Position numbers and translations under genes: made by a program. Under the pieces are notes generated by a model. The model was not told the origin of the DNA. It worked only from the letters and a program-made list of their open reading frames with translations, and did not search any database. A stretch of 61,137 nt of DNA from Gemmatimonadota bacterium (GTDB taxonomy: Bacteria; Gemmatimonadota; Gemmatimonadetes; Gemmatimonadales; GWC2-71-9), in the NCBI GenBank assembly GCA_016209985.1, contig JACQVB010000209.1:1-61137 (forward strand). Direction: 5' to 3'. Shown one piece after another: positions 24,748 through 32,621 of this stretch; the stretch's first letter is position 1; each line of letters opens with the position of its first letter.

Positions 24748-24803
24748 GAGCAGGAGTCATCAGCCCGCGGATGCGGACGGGTGACGGCGAACTCCATCGC
24801 CGG
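24748..24803 (-). promoter_or_regulatory. Fluoride riboswitch (crcB motif)
   Basis: On the minus strand the leader carries all aptamer parts: GGCGATGGAGTTCGCC (P2 with internal P1 5' strand), a linker, a P3 hairpin CCCG...CGGG, and the conserved 3' CTGATGACTCCTGC. GGAGT pairs with ACTCC to close P1. The 3' strand GACTCCT is also an exact complement of AGGAGTC (24731-24737), which contains the Shine-Dalgarno of the next gene. Without fluoride the two can pair and hide the ribosome site; with fluoride P1 forms and translation starts. The switch logic is inference from complementarity. Confidence 0.93.
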
Positions 24804-24863
24804 CGCCGAGGGCGCGACAGAAATGATAATTGGTGTATCTCGCAATCGAGGGCTGCACCCCTC

Positions 24864-24884
24864 GGCGGTCTGACCGCCTATATT
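24864..24884 (+). promoter_or_regulatory. Palindrome and -10-like box before nadE
   Basis: GGCGGTCTGACCGCC (24864-24878) is a 6-bp inverted repeat directly followed by TATATT (24879-24884), 10 bases before the nadE ATG. It may be an operator overlapping a promoter with a nearly leaderless transcript. No matching -35 box is clear. Confidence 0.35.
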
Positions 24885-24893
24885 CTGCTAATC

Positions 24894-26723
24894 ATGCCGT
24901 CCATTCGCATCGCCGTCGCGCAGATCCGGCCAACCAAGGGCGAATACGCCGCGAATCTCGACCGGCTGGCGGGGGTTCTTCAACAGGTGACCGAGTCAGA
25001 ACCCCCGGTGCAATTGGTGGTCGCGCCTGAAACCGCGACGTCCGGCTATTTCCTCGAGGGCGGCGTACGTGACGTCGCGGTCACCGCCGGAACGTTGTTC
25101 CAGGATTTGCAGGACCGCTACGCCGGCATCAGCGAGGCGCCCATCGATGTCGCGGTGGGCTTTTACGAAGTCTTTCAGAACCGCCATTACAACGCCTGCC
25201 TGTACGCCACGCTGGGAAAAAAGGGAAAAGTCCGGCACGTGCACCGGAAGGTATTCCTCCCGACGTACGGTGTGTTCGACGAAGAGCGGTTCGTGGACCA
25301 TGGCCATGACATCACGGCTTTCGACACTGGGTGGGGTGGTCGGGCCGCGATCCTGATCTGCGAGGACGCGTGGCACTCGCTGTCGGGAACCATCGCCGCG
25401 CTCGGCGGGGCACAGGTGGTGATCGTGCCGAGTGCGGCGCCGGCCCGCGGCACCGGCTCGGCGGAAGACGGGACCAGGTTGCCGGCCAGCGTGGTGCGCT
25501 GGGAGCGCCTGCTGCGGGGAATCGCGGAGGAGCATGGCGTGTACGTGGTGCACGCAAACCTGGTCGGCTTCGAGGGCGGAAAAGGTTTTCCCGGCGGATC
25601 GTCGGTGATCGGACCGTCGGGAGAGATGGTGGTGCGGGGACCGTTGTTCGAAGAAGCGGTCTTCACCGCCGATCTCGATCCCGACGCTATCACGCGGGCC
25701 CGGGTCGATACGCCACTCCTCGCCGATCTCGAGCTGGTCTTGCCGCACATCGCCAAGAACCTGGGGAAGAGGGAAGAGGGAAGAGGGAAGAGTAAGACGG
25801 TCAAATTCGATCCCGCGGTGAATGGAGCGGATCGAGAAGCTGCTGAGCATCCTCTTCCCTCTTCCCTCTTCCCTCTTCCCCCGGCGGGGCGAGGCGTGGA
25901 GGTAAGCGATCCGTTGCGGATGGATTGCGAGCTGGTTCGCCGCTGGCTGGTAAGCTTCCTGCGGGATGAAATCGTTCTGCGGAGAGGATACGCCAAGGGG
26001 ATCGTGGGGCTTTCGGGCGGGGTGGATTCGGCGCTGACCGCGTTCCTCGCGGCGGAGGCGCTGGGACGGGAGAACGTGATCGGCGTGCGCCTGCCGTACC
26101 GCACCTCGAGTCCCGAGAGCCTGGCTCACGCGCAGTTGGTGATCGACAAGCTGGGAATCATCGGGCTTACGATCGACATCAGCGCCGCGGTCGACGGTTA
26201 CCTGAATGCGCTGGATGGCCCGGTGGAGGATTCCCGCCGCGCAAACGTGACCGCGCGCGAGCGGATGATCGTGGTGTTCGACCTCTCAGCCAAGCACCGG
26301 GCCCTGCCGGTCGGCACGAGCAACAAGTCCGAGCGCCTGCTCGGCTATTTCACCTGGCATGCGGATGATGCCCCTCCGGTGAACCCGCTCGGCGACCTGT
26401 TCAAGAGCCAGGTCTGGGCGCTGGCCCGGCACGTAGGCGTGCCCGAGGAGATCGTGCGGAAGCCGGCTACCGCCGACCTGATCCAGGGCCAGACGGACGA
26501 GGGCGATTTCGGCATCTCGTATCCCAGGGCGGACCTCATCCTCTACTACCTGCTGCAAGGCTTCAAAAAGGACGAGATCCTGGCTCGCGGGTTTACCGAT
26601 GAGGAAATCGACACCGTGCAGAAACGGCTGGAGGGAACCCATTGGAAGCGGAAACTCCCCACCGTGGCGATGGTGAGCCAGACGGCGATAGGCGAATACT
26701 ATTTGAGGCCCGTTGACTACTGA
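24894..26723 (+). CDS. nadE: Glutamine-dependent NAD synthetase
   Basis: Last step of NAD synthesis: deamido-NAD plus glutamine and ATP to NAD. The N-terminal nitrilase domain has Glu in VVAPETATSGY (about residue 45), Lys in VHRKVFLP (about 117) and Cys in ILICEDAW (about 156). The C-terminal synthetase domain starts with GIVGLSGGVDSALT (about 374). Between them, residues about 290-330 are encoded by an inverted GAAGAGG heptamer array (KREEGRGKS at one side, PLPSSLFPLPP at the other), in frame. ATG 24894 starts the nitrilase domain; the open frame upstream to 24771 crosses the riboswitch and is not used. Both active sites look intact. Confidence 0.95.
   Translation: MPSIRIAVAQIRPTKGEYAANLDRLAGVLQQVTESEPPVQLVVAPETATSGYFLEGGVRDVAVTAGTLFQDLQDRYAGISEAPIDVAVGFYEVFQNRHYNACLYATLGKKGKVRHVHRKVFLPTYGVFDEERFVDHGHDITAFDTGWGGRAAILICEDAWHSLSGTIAALGGAQVVIVPSAAPARGTGSAEDGTRLPASVVRWERLLRGIAEEHGVYVVHANLVGFEGGKGFPGGSSVIGPSGEMVVRGPLFEEAVFTADLDPDAITRARVDTPLLADLELVLPHIAKNLGKREEGRGKSKTVKFDPAVNGADREAAEHPLPSSLFPLPPAGRGVEVSDPLRMDCELVRRWLVSFLRDEIVLRRGYAKGIVGLSGGVDSALTAFLAAEALGRENVIGVRLPYRTSSPESLAHAQLVIDKLGIIGLTIDISAAVDGYLNALDGPVEDSRRANVTARERMIVVFDLSAKHRALPVGTSNKSERLLGYFTWHADDAPPVNPLGDLFKSQVWALARHVGVPEEIVRKPATADLIQGQTDEGDFGISYPRADLILYYLLQGFKKDEILARGFTDEEIDTVQKRLEGTHWKRKLPTVAMVSQTAIGEYYLRPVDY
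25763..25883. repeat. Inverted GAAGAGG heptamer array inside nadE
   Basis: Left arm, about four units of GAAGAGG (25763-25792); right arm, about four units of CCTCTTC (25851-25881). The arms are complementary. The insertion keeps the reading frame and falls in the linker between the two NadE domains. Confidence 0.9.
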
Positions 26724-26724
26724 A

Positions 26725-26793
26725 TGGGTCTTAGGTCTTAGGTCTTGGGTCTTGGCGTACCCAAAGACCCAAGACCCACTGCCAAAGACCCCC
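26725..26793. repeat. Inverted heptamer array, GGTCTTA/GGTCTTG-type
   Basis: Four GGTCTTA/G units at 26727-26755 and an inverted arm CCAAAGACCCAAGACCCA at 26761-26778, with a third partial arm to 26791. It fills the gap between nadE and the thioesterase gene and can form a hairpin. Confidence 0.88.
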
Positions 26794-26804
26794 GATTCGT
26801 GACA

Positions 26805-27284
26805 ATGAATCTCGCGTCGCGTCCCGTCCGCGAATCTCAAGCGACCATGTCAGAGTTGATGATGCCGAACATGGCCAATAACATGGGCAATGTCTTCGGG
26901 GGCGTGATCCTGTCGCTGGTGGATCGGGCGGCCGCGGTGGCGGCCACGCGTCATGCACGCAGGCCGTGCGTCACGGTCTCCGTGGACCGGGTCGATTTTC
27001 ACGAGCCGATCTACCTGGGAGAGCTGGTGACGGCACTGGCCAGCGTCAACTACACCGGGCGGACCTCCATGGAAGTGGGAGTGCGGATCGAGGCCGAGAA
27101 TCTGTTGACCGGCCGGCGCCGGCATACCAACAGCTGCTACGTCACGTACGTGGCCATTGACGAGAAAGGCCATCCGACCGCGGTCGTCCCGGTCCTGCCG
27201 GAAACCGATACCGAGAAGCGCCGCTACGCGGCGGCGGAACAGCGGCGGCGGCGCCGCCTGGAAGACGCCCAGGGCGGCGGCTGA
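26805..27284 (+). CDS. Hotdog-fold acyl-CoA thioesterase (YciA/BFIT type)
   Basis: 159 residues with the single hotdog domain. The active-site helix region reads SELMMPNMANNMGNVFGGVIL, where the Asn-x-x-G-x-x-F-G-G pattern with an acidic residue in LVDRAAAVAA is typical of acyl-CoA thioesterases. Strands VTVSVDRVDFHEPIYLGELV and RTSMEVGVRIEAEN follow. The C-terminal tail is very Arg-rich (AAAEQRRRRRLED). ATG 26805 is used; the upstream frame is repeat sequence. Its stop overlaps the ATG of the patatin gene, so the two lipid-linked hydrolases are co-translated. Confidence 0.88.
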   Translation: MNLASRPVRESQATMSELMMPNMANNMGNVFGGVILSLVDRAAAVAATRHARRPCVTVSVDRVDFHEPIYLGELVTALASVNYTGRTSMEVGVRIEAENLLTGRRRHTNSCYVTYVAIDEKGHPTAVVPVLPETDTEKRRYAAAEQRRRRRLEDAQGGG

Positions 27285-28117
27285 TGCGCTACTCCAGAGT
27301 CGTGTGCGTTCTCTCCGGCGGCGGTGCGAAAAGCGCGGCTCACGTCGGCGCGCTCAGGGCGCTGGAGGAGTGGGGCCTGGCACCCGGTCATTATATCGGG
27401 ACCTCGATGGGGGCGGTGATCGCCGCCTGCTTCGCCAGCGGACTGAGTTACGAAGAAGTGCTGGTGCGCGTCAGCCAGGTGACCCGGCGGGATGTGGCCC
27501 GGTGGTCGCCGCTGGCGGTCCTGGGAACGTTCTCGCCGGCCCTGCTCCGCGGTGATCCGCTGCGGGAGACCATCGGCGCCCTGGTGCCGGCGACCCGCTT
27601 CGACGAATTGAAGACCCCGCTCACCGTGACCGCGACTGACGCGGCGTCGGGACAGCTCGTCTTGTTCGGCGCCGGCGGCTGGTCCGACGTGTCGCTGGTC
27701 GATGCGCTCTATGCGTCCTGCGCGCTGCCGGTGTTCTACCCTCCCGCGCAGATCGACGGGCGGGCTTTCATCGACGGCGGCCTGCGGGCGGTCCTGCCGC
27801 TCGATGCCGTCGAGCAGTTCGACCCCGATCTCATCTTCGCGGTCAATGTGGGTCCGGTCCTGGAAAAGAGCGCGGTAGAAGAGACGTTCCTGCCGGCCAT
27901 GGTTCGCGCGCACGATATGTCGACCAGGATCATGATGGCCGAGCAGATTGCCGAAACTATCGAGCGCTGGCGGCAGAGCCGGGTGCCGCTCATTCTGGTT
28001 GAGCCCCTCCTGGAGCCGGGAACGTTCGCCGTGGCCAGGGCGCTGGGCCACGTCGAAGAAGGTTATCGTACGGCGTACCGCGAGCTGGCAAAGTGGAGTG
28101 AGGAACGAGAGAAGTGA
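27284..28117 (+). CDS. Patatin-like phospholipase
   Basis: 277 residues. Patatin motifs: oxyanion loop VCVLSGGGAKSAAHVGAL (residues 7-24), nucleophile elbow YIGTSMGAVIAA (Ser about 45), and the catalytic Asp in AFIDGGLRAVLP (about 165). It probably hydrolyses acyl esters of membrane lipids in the cytoplasm or at the inner membrane, as in RssA/YlbK proteins. ATG overlaps the thioesterase TGA. The last 12 residues begin to enter the GAGAAGT repeat that follows. Confidence 0.9.
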   Translation: MRYSRVVCVLSGGGAKSAAHVGALRALEEWGLAPGHYIGTSMGAVIAACFASGLSYEEVLVRVSQVTRRDVARWSPLAVLGTFSPALLRGDPLRETIGALVPATRFDELKTPLTVTATDAASGQLVLFGAGGWSDVSLVDALYASCALPVFYPPAQIDGRAFIDGGLRAVLPLDAVEQFDPDLIFAVNVGPVLEKSAVEETFLPAMVRAHDMSTRIMMAEQIAETIERWRQSRVPLILVEPLLEPGTFAVARALGHVEEGYRTAYRELAKWSEEREK

Positions 28118-28216
28118 GAAGTGAGAAGTGCGTGGTGCGTGGTGCGTGGTGCGTGGTGCGTGGTGCGTGGTGCGTGGTGCGTGGTGCGTGGTGCGTGGTG
28201 CGTGGTGCGTGGTGCG
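28106..28216. repeat. GTGCGTG heptamer tandem array (about 12 copies)
   Basis: Three GAGAAGT units (28106-28127) merge into about 12.7 perfect copies of GTGCGTG (28128-28216). It is the longest and purest array in the window, with no spacers and no inverted arm. Likely variable in copy number. Confidence 0.95.
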
Positions 28217-28258
28217 AAGGGGGCAGGATGACTCGATGCAGATAGTCAAGGTCTTCTG

Positions 28259-28699
28259 ATGGCGGTTAAGTATTTCACGCTGGAACAGGCGAATCGGACG
28301 CTGCCGCTGGTCCGGCGGATCGTCACCGACATCGTGGACGAGTACGGGCGATGGAAGGAGCACGTGTTTCGCTACGAGCTGGTCGCCGCGGGGAGCAGCG
28401 CGACGAAAGGTGAGTCGGCAGAGCAGGTCGCGTTGCGGGAGAAAGTCGACGACTCGGCCCAGCGAATCAACAATTTTGTCGAAGAATTGAGCCGGATCGG
28501 CTGCGTCTTCAAGGGGTTCGAGGAAGGGTTGGTGGACTTCCACGCCCGGATGGACGATCGGGACGTGTTGCTGTGCTGGAAACTGGGCGAAGAGGCGATC
28601 GAATACTGGCACGAGATGGACACCGGATTCGTCGGGCGGCAACCGATTGTTCGGGGACTAGGCGTCAGGGGCCAGGGGTCAGGGAGACGCCAGCAGTGA
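28259..28699 (+). CDS. DUF2203 family protein
   Basis: 146 residues. The DUF2203 pattern is plain: KYFTLEQANRTLPLVRRIV at the N-terminus, a central helical coiled region, then GCVFKGFEEGLVDFHARMD and VLLCWKLGEEAIEYWHEMD ending in TGFVGRQPI. The family is widespread in Actinobacteria, Thermus and related groups, and has no known function. The last 15 residues (GLGVRGQGSGRRQQ) come from a GTCAGGG-type repeat. ATG start 28259. Confidence 0.88.
   Translation: MAVKYFTLEQANRTLPLVRRIVTDIVDEYGRWKEHVFRYELVAAGSSATKGESAEQVALREKVDDSAQRINNFVEELSRIGCVFKGFEEGLVDFHARMDDRDVLLCWKLGEEAIEYWHEMDTGFVGRQPIVRGLGVRGQGSGRRQQ
28660..28694. repeat. Short GTCAGGG/GCCAGGG array at the DUF2203 gene end
   Basis: Units GGCGTCA, GGGGCCA, GGGGTCA, GGGAGAC, GCCAG. 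It overlaps the last codons of the DUF2203 gene. Imperfect heptamers. Confidence 0.55.
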
Positions 28700-28747
28700 A
28701 ACCGGTGCCGATTCAGGCGCCGTCATTCTCGGAAATGAAAGGGCACG

Positions 28748-29191
28748 ATGATACGGTTTCTACACTACTTCGGGTTTGCACTCTGGATGGGTGGTGGTTG
28801 GGCCACCATGGCGCTTGTGGTCAAGTCCAGAAAAGAAACGGCCGCCACCCGCGTCGGTCTCTTTCGTCTCCTCCCCGCGTCATTTGGCGTGATGGCAGGG
28901 GGAGCGGCGATTACCGTCTTGTCCGGGGTCGCTCTCGCGATGCGGCTCAGCCGTCTGGGGCTCGGCGCGCGGCTCGGCGAGCCGGGACTCATCCTCATGC
29001 AGGCCGCGGGGCTTCTCGGCGCCGTTATGGTGCTGGCCCTGGGCGCGCCTACCGCGAGGAAGCTCGCCAAGCTCGCCGCGATCGAGCCGTTGCCTCCGGA
29101 ATTCGAGCGACTGAGAAAGAGACAGGCGGCGGTGTCATCCGTCGCGGGAGTGCTGGGACTCCTCGCGCTGGTGGGAGCGACACTGATGTGA
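28748..29191 (+). CDS. Four-helix membrane protein (DUF2269/CopD-like)
   Basis: 147 residues with four hydrophobic segments, IRFLHYFGFALWMGGGWAT at the N-terminus, then near 48-66, 82-100 and 128-147. The FLHYFGFALWMGGG motif, with a His followed by a Trp-Gly patch, is seen in DUF2269 and CopD-like integral membrane proteins, some of which bind heme or copper. No further function can be read. ATG 28748 preceded by GGGCACG only. Separate from the DUF2203 gene. Confidence 0.65.
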   Translation: MIRFLHYFGFALWMGGGWATMALVVKSRKETAATRVGLFRLLPASFGVMAGGAAITVLSGVALAMRLSRLGLGARLGEPGLILMQAAGLLGAVMVLALGAPTARKLAKLAAIEPLPPEFERLRKRQAAVSSVAGVLGLLALVGATLM

Positions 29192-29232
29192 GAAAGGCGT
29201 GAAGAGTTGAGAGTGAAGAGGGAAGAGTAAGA
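29192..29232. repeat. GAAGAGG-type heptamers after the membrane protein gene
   Basis: GAAGAGT, TGAGAGT, GAAGAGG, GAAGAGT units. The complementary units lie inside mutY at 29420-29455. Confidence 0.7.
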
Positions 29233-29238
29233 CAAATT

Positions 29239-29985
29239 CTAACGTTGCTTTCCGGTCCTGCACGCGCTCTGGACGGGGCACATCTGGCATTTCGGCTTGC
29301 GAGCGATGCAGACGGTTGCCCCAAGATCCATCAGCGCCTGATTGAATTCCCAGACGGTTCGGCCCTTTCGAGGCAATAATGTTTCGGCAAGAGCCCAGAT
29401 CTCCTTCGTGCGGTTAGTACTCTTCCCTCTTCCCTCTTCACGCTTCACGCCTTTGAAGAAGACGCGCCGCAACACCCTCGCCACGTTCGTATCTACCGCC
29501 GCTTCCCGGCGCTCATACGCGAAGCTGGCGACCGCGCCGGCGGTATATGCTCCCACCCCCGGGAGGGTAACGAGTGTGGCCGGGTCTGCTGGAATCGTCC
29601 CCCGGTGCTCGTCCACGACGACCCGCGCGAGGCGATGGAGATTCTCCGCGCGGCGGTAATACCCCAGGCCGTCCCACGCTTCGCGCACCGCCGAGGCCGG
29701 CGCTCGCGACAGGGCTTCGAGAGTGGGATACCGGGCCAGAAATCGCGGGTAATACTGTTCCACTCGTGAAACCTGGGTTTGCTGGAGCATGAATTCGGAT
29801 ACGATGACGCGATATGGGTCGCGGGTGAGGCGCCAGGGGAGGTCTCTGGCCTGGTTTCGATACCACTTCAAGAGACGGCGCTTGAAAGTGGCATGAGGGG
29901 CATGAGGGGCATGAGGGGCATCCATCCCCTGCCTCTTCTGCCTCTCATGCCGCCGACGTCGCTGCGGTCCCTGGCGTCGCTTCAT
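29239..29985 (-). CDS. mutY: A/G-specific adenine glycosylase, short form
   Basis: Removes A mispaired with 8-oxoG. Catalytic core: FMLQQTQVSRVEQYYPRFL with the catalytic Glu region, helix-hairpin-helix LVTLPGVGAYTAGAVASF, catalytic Asp in VDTNVARVLRR, and the 4Fe-4S loop CIARKPKCQMCPVQSAC (C-x6-C-x2-C-x5-C). At 248 residues it lacks the C-terminal Nudix-like 8-oxoG recognition domain. Two repeat invasions are in frame: GGCATGAGG nonamers encode APHAPHAPHAT at residues about 21-32, and CCTCTTC heptamers encode KREEGRGKS near 178-188, in a loop before the WALAETLLP helix. ATG 29985 or 29925. Confidence 0.9.
   Translation of the reverse strand: MKRRQGPQRRRRHERQKRQGMDAPHAPHAPHATFKRRLLKWYRNQARDLPWRLTRDPYRVIVSEFMLQQTQVSRVEQYYPRFLARYPTLEALSRAPASAVREAWDGLGYYRRAENLHRLARVVVDEHRGTIPADPATLVTLPGVGAYTAGAVASFAYERREAAVDTNVARVLRRVFFKGVKREEGRGKSTNRTKEIWALAETLLPRKGRTVWEFNQALMDLGATVCIARKPKCQMCPVQSACRTGKQR
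29420..29455. repeat. CTCTTCC heptamer array inside mutY
   Basis: Units CTCTTCC, CTCTTCC, CTCTTCA, CGCTTCA, CGC. In frame in mutY. Inverted relative to the units at 29192-29232. Confidence 0.8.
29890..29949. repeat. GGCATGAGG nonamer array inside mutY start region
   Basis: Three perfect GGCATGAGG units and a partial fourth (29890-29921), followed by an inverted partial arm GCCTCTTCTGCCTCTCATGCC (split, 29931-29950). In frame with mutY. Confidence 0.8.
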
Positions 29986-30023
29986 TTGCCCCGAAGATAC
30001 AAAACGATGTAGGGTTAGTACCT

Positions 30024-30860
30024 ATGCCTGAGCCCGAAACTCGCGAATCCTGGCGTCTCACGGGCACGTACCGGTCACCGGTGGTGACCATTGACGTTCG
30101 GCAGATCGTCGGCCGTGCCAGCCTCATGGCCGCCAGCCACATCGGTCGCGTTGCTCTGCTCCTGATCGAGATTCTGCGCGGTCTGGTCGAGTGGCGGATA
30201 TGGGTGCCGCGCGCCTTCGAGCAGGCCCAGAACGTGGGGTATGGCTCGCTCTTCGTGGTGATGCTGACGGCCGCGTTCGCCGGGGCGGTCACCTCGCTCC
30301 AGGCCGGCTATCAGTTTACCGGTAGCATTCCCATCTACTACGCCGCAGGCGTGATCGTCGAGTCGATCATTCTGGAGCTGGGCCCGGTGCTCACGGCGTT
30401 GCTGCTGGCCGGGCGAATCGGCGCGCGCTACGCCGCCGAGCTCGGCAGCATGCGGGTAACCGAGCAAATCGATGCCCTGGAAAGTCTGGGCCGGAATGCG
30501 GTTTCTTTCCTTATTATCCCGCGGGTTGTGGCAGGCACCGTGATGCTGCCGGTCCTGGTGGTCGTTGCCGACATCGTCGGCATCACCGCGGGTTACCTCG
30601 CCTCCAAGTCTTCGCTGGGAATGACCCACGCCGACTTCGTCCATGGGGCCAATTTCTTCTTCCGGCCGCTCGACGCCTGGTACTCCATGATCAAGTCGGT
30701 GGCGTTCGGGCTGGCGGTCACGGTCGTGCCCTGCTATCTCGGGCTCTCCACGAAACAGGGCGCCGAGGGCGTCGGCCGTTCGACCACGTCGGCGGTGGTG
30801 AGTGCTTCGGTGCTCATCCTGTTCCTCGACGCCGTGCTGACCCAACTCCTGCTCCAGTGA
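30024..30860 (+). CDS. mlaE: ABC transporter permease, MlaE/YrbE family
   Basis: 278-residue inner membrane permease of an Mce/Mla lipid transport system. After a cytoplasmic N-terminus come five or six helices. The diagnostic loop ELGPVLTALLLAGRIGARYA followed by AELGSMRVTEQIDALESL is present around residues 115-155. It forms the membrane core that passes phospholipids between MlaD and the outer layers. ATG 30024. The stop overlaps the GTG of mlaF, so the operon order is E-F-D. Confidence 0.92.
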   Translation: MPEPETRESWRLTGTYRSPVVTIDVRQIVGRASLMAASHIGRVALLLIEILRGLVEWRIWVPRAFEQAQNVGYGSLFVVMLTAAFAGAVTSLQAGYQFTGSIPIYYAAGVIVESIILELGPVLTALLLAGRIGARYAAELGSMRVTEQIDALESLGRNAVSFLIIPRVVAGTVMLPVLVVVADIVGITAGYLASKSSLGMTHADFVHGANFFFRPLDAWYSMIKSVAFGLAVTVVPCYLGLSTKQGAEGVGRSTTSAVVSASVLILFLDAVLTQLLLQ

Positions 30861-31639
30861 TCGAGCTCAAGAACGTCTACAAGCGATTCGGCGAGCACGT
30901 GGTCTTGGACGGCGTGGACTTCGTGGTCCAACCGGGGGAGACGGTGGCGCTGCTCGGGCCCTCGGGCGTGGGAAAGAGCGTTCTGCTGAAGCACATCAAT
31001 GGATTGATTCACCCCGACGCGGGCGAAGTCTTCGTGGAGGGAATGGATGTCCGGCTGCTCAAGCGGCGCGAGCTGTCGCGGCTGCGGAGTCAGGTGGGGT
31101 ATGTCTTCCAGTATGGGGCGCTCTTCGACTCGGAAAATGTCTTCGAGAACATCCGCCTGGGAATCACCGACGACGAGGCGGCCAAAGACCGCGCCTTCTG
31201 TGAGCGGCGCGTGGTCGAGTGTCTCGGGCTGGTCAATCTCCCGCCCGATACGGCGGAGAAGTATCCCGCCGAGCTGTCGGGCGGCATGCGGAAGCGGGTT
31301 GGCATCGCCCGGGCAATCGCGGGTCAGCCGATGTACTTACTTTATGACGAGCCGACGTCGGGGCTCGACCCGGTGAATGCCAGCATCATCGACTCCCTGG
31401 TGGAGAAGCTACGGGATGAGCTAGGGGTCACCAGCGTGGTGGTGACCCACGATGTGCGGAGTGCGTTCCAGATCGCCAACCGGATCGCGCTGCTGCACGA
31501 GGGCAAGATCCGGGCGGAGGGGAATCCGGAACAGCTGCTGGCGGTGGAAGACGAAGCGGTGCAGCGTTTCCTGGGCCGCGACCTGGACATCACCCTGGCC
31601 CAACTCAAACGATATCGGACGCATGGATCTTCACTATAA
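30857..31639 (+). CDS. mlaF: ABC transporter ATP-binding protein, MlaF family
   Basis: 260 residues with a full ABC ATPase set: Walker A LLGPSGVGKSVLLKHIN (about 35-50), signature ELSGGMRKRVGIARAIA (about 140), Walker B LLYDEPTSGLDP (about 160) and the switch His in VVVTHDVRSAF. Energises the Mla/Mce lipid transporter. The C-terminal extension QRFLGRDLDITLAQL is a dimer handshake typical of MlaF. GTG start overlaps the mlaE stop (GTGA). Confidence 0.93.
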   Translation: MIELKNVYKRFGEHVVLDGVDFVVQPGETVALLGPSGVGKSVLLKHINGLIHPDAGEVFVEGMDVRLLKRRELSRLRSQVGYVFQYGALFDSENVFENIRLGITDDEAAKDRAFCERRVVECLGLVNLPPDTAEKYPAELSGGMRKRVGIARAIAGQPMYLLYDEPTSGLDPVNASIIDSLVEKLRDELGVTSVVVTHDVRSAFQIANRIALLHEGKIRAEGNPEQLLAVEDEAVQRFLGRDLDITLAQLKRYRTHGSSL

Positions 31640-32516
31640 GCAGGAAGTCAGCGTCGGCCTGATGGTGATCGCCGCGACGGCGCTGTTCGCGGCGGGGCTC
31701 GCCTGGCTTTCCGGGAAACGCATCGGTCCGTCCTCCACCGCACGGGTGCCGGTCCGGTTCACTGACGTGCTGGGGCTCCGCTCTGGTGACCCGGTACAGA
31801 CCTCCGGGGTAAAGGTGGGCCGGGTGGAGGACGTGGTACTGGAAGACGTGGGCCGGGTCATGGTCTATCTCAGTGTCGACGCCGATGCGCGCCCCCACGC
31901 CGATGCGCGCGCGGCGGTCGCCGCCCTGGACCTGCTGGGCGCCAAGTACATCGATTATTCACCGGGCAAATCCGCCGAGCTGTTGCGGCCCGGCCAGGCG
32001 ATTACCGGGGCACGAGAGATGGCGCTGGCAGAGGGCGCGGCGGGCCTGGCCCAGCGGGCGACCGAGGCGATCGCGTCGGCGCAGACGATTTTCTCGCAGC
32101 GCACCGCCGACGACATCCACAACACCATGGTGGCCGCCACCCGCGCGCTCGACATGGCGACCAGGATCGGGGGCGGGCCGCAGCTGCAGCAGGCGGCGGA
32201 GGCGGTGCGCTCGCTCCAGGTCATCGCCACCCGGCTCGATTCCATTCTGGGCAATCCGGCGATCAACAAATCGCTGGACCAGCTGGACGAGCTGACCACG
32301 AGTCTCAATGAAATGGCGCAGGGCCTCGCGTCCACCAGCCAGTCGCTGGGCTCGATTCTCAAGAAGATGGACGAGGGCCAAGGCATGTTCGGGAAGATGG
32401 CCAACGACACGACCCTCTACCACGACCTGCACGAGACCATGCTCAAGATCCAGCAGTTGATTGACGACATTCAGAAGAACCCGCGCCGGTACGTGCCGCC
32501 GATGAAAGTGTTCTAG
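31623..32516 (+). CDS. mlaD: MlaD/MCE-domain lipid-binding protein
   Basis: 297 residues. An N-terminal membrane anchor (VGLMVIAATALFAAGLAWLSG) is followed by the MCE domain: ARVPVRFTDVLGLRSGDPVQ, SGVKVGRVEDVVLED and the LDLLGAKYIDYSPG segment. The second half is a long helical region with heptad-like repeats (TRALDMATRIGG, LDELTTSLNEMAQGL, MLKIQQLIDDIQ) that would form a tube or tunnel across the periplasm. Overlaps mlaF by 17 bases. ATG 31623; the ORF open further upstream is a shadow of mlaF. Confidence 0.92.
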   Translation: MDLHYKQEVSVGLMVIAATALFAAGLAWLSGKRIGPSSTARVPVRFTDVLGLRSGDPVQTSGVKVGRVEDVVLEDVGRVMVYLSVDADARPHADARAAVAALDLLGAKYIDYSPGKSAELLRPGQAITGAREMALAEGAAGLAQRATEAIASAQTIFSQRTADDIHNTMVAATRALDMATRIGGGPQLQQAAEAVRSLQVIATRLDSILGNPAINKSLDQLDELTTSLNEMAQGLASTSQSLGSILKKMDEGQGMFGKMANDTTLYHDLHETMLKIQQLIDDIQKNPRRYVPPMKVF

Positions 32517-32530
32517 GTTGTACGGGAGTG

Positions 32531-32592
32531 AGTAGTGCGTGGTACGTGGTGCGTGGCGAAACCTCGACCCTAATGCCACGCACCACGCACGG
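32531..32592. repeat. Inverted GTGCGTG/CACGCAC array
   Basis: Left arm GTGCGTGGTACGTGGTGCGTG (split, 32536-32556), right arm CCACGCACCACGCAC (32577-32591). Stem of about 15 bp with a loop of about 20 bases, between mlaD and rnz. Confidence 0.88.
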
Positions 32593-32621
32593 GTAACCCT
32601 TCCCACCCTTAGATTCGTCCC

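Noticed and set aside
24771-24893. Longer start for nadE
   Set aside because: The extra 41 codons cover the fluoride riboswitch and have no domain character; ATG 24894 begins the nitrilase domain.
28128-28216. CRISPR-like repeat array
   Set aside because: Uniform 7-base tandem copies with no spacers and no cas genes.
27224-28642. 472-aa minus-strand frame opposite patatin and DUF2203
   Set aside because: Runs through the heptamer repeat (encodes HAPRTTH repeats) and is antisense to two recognisable genes.
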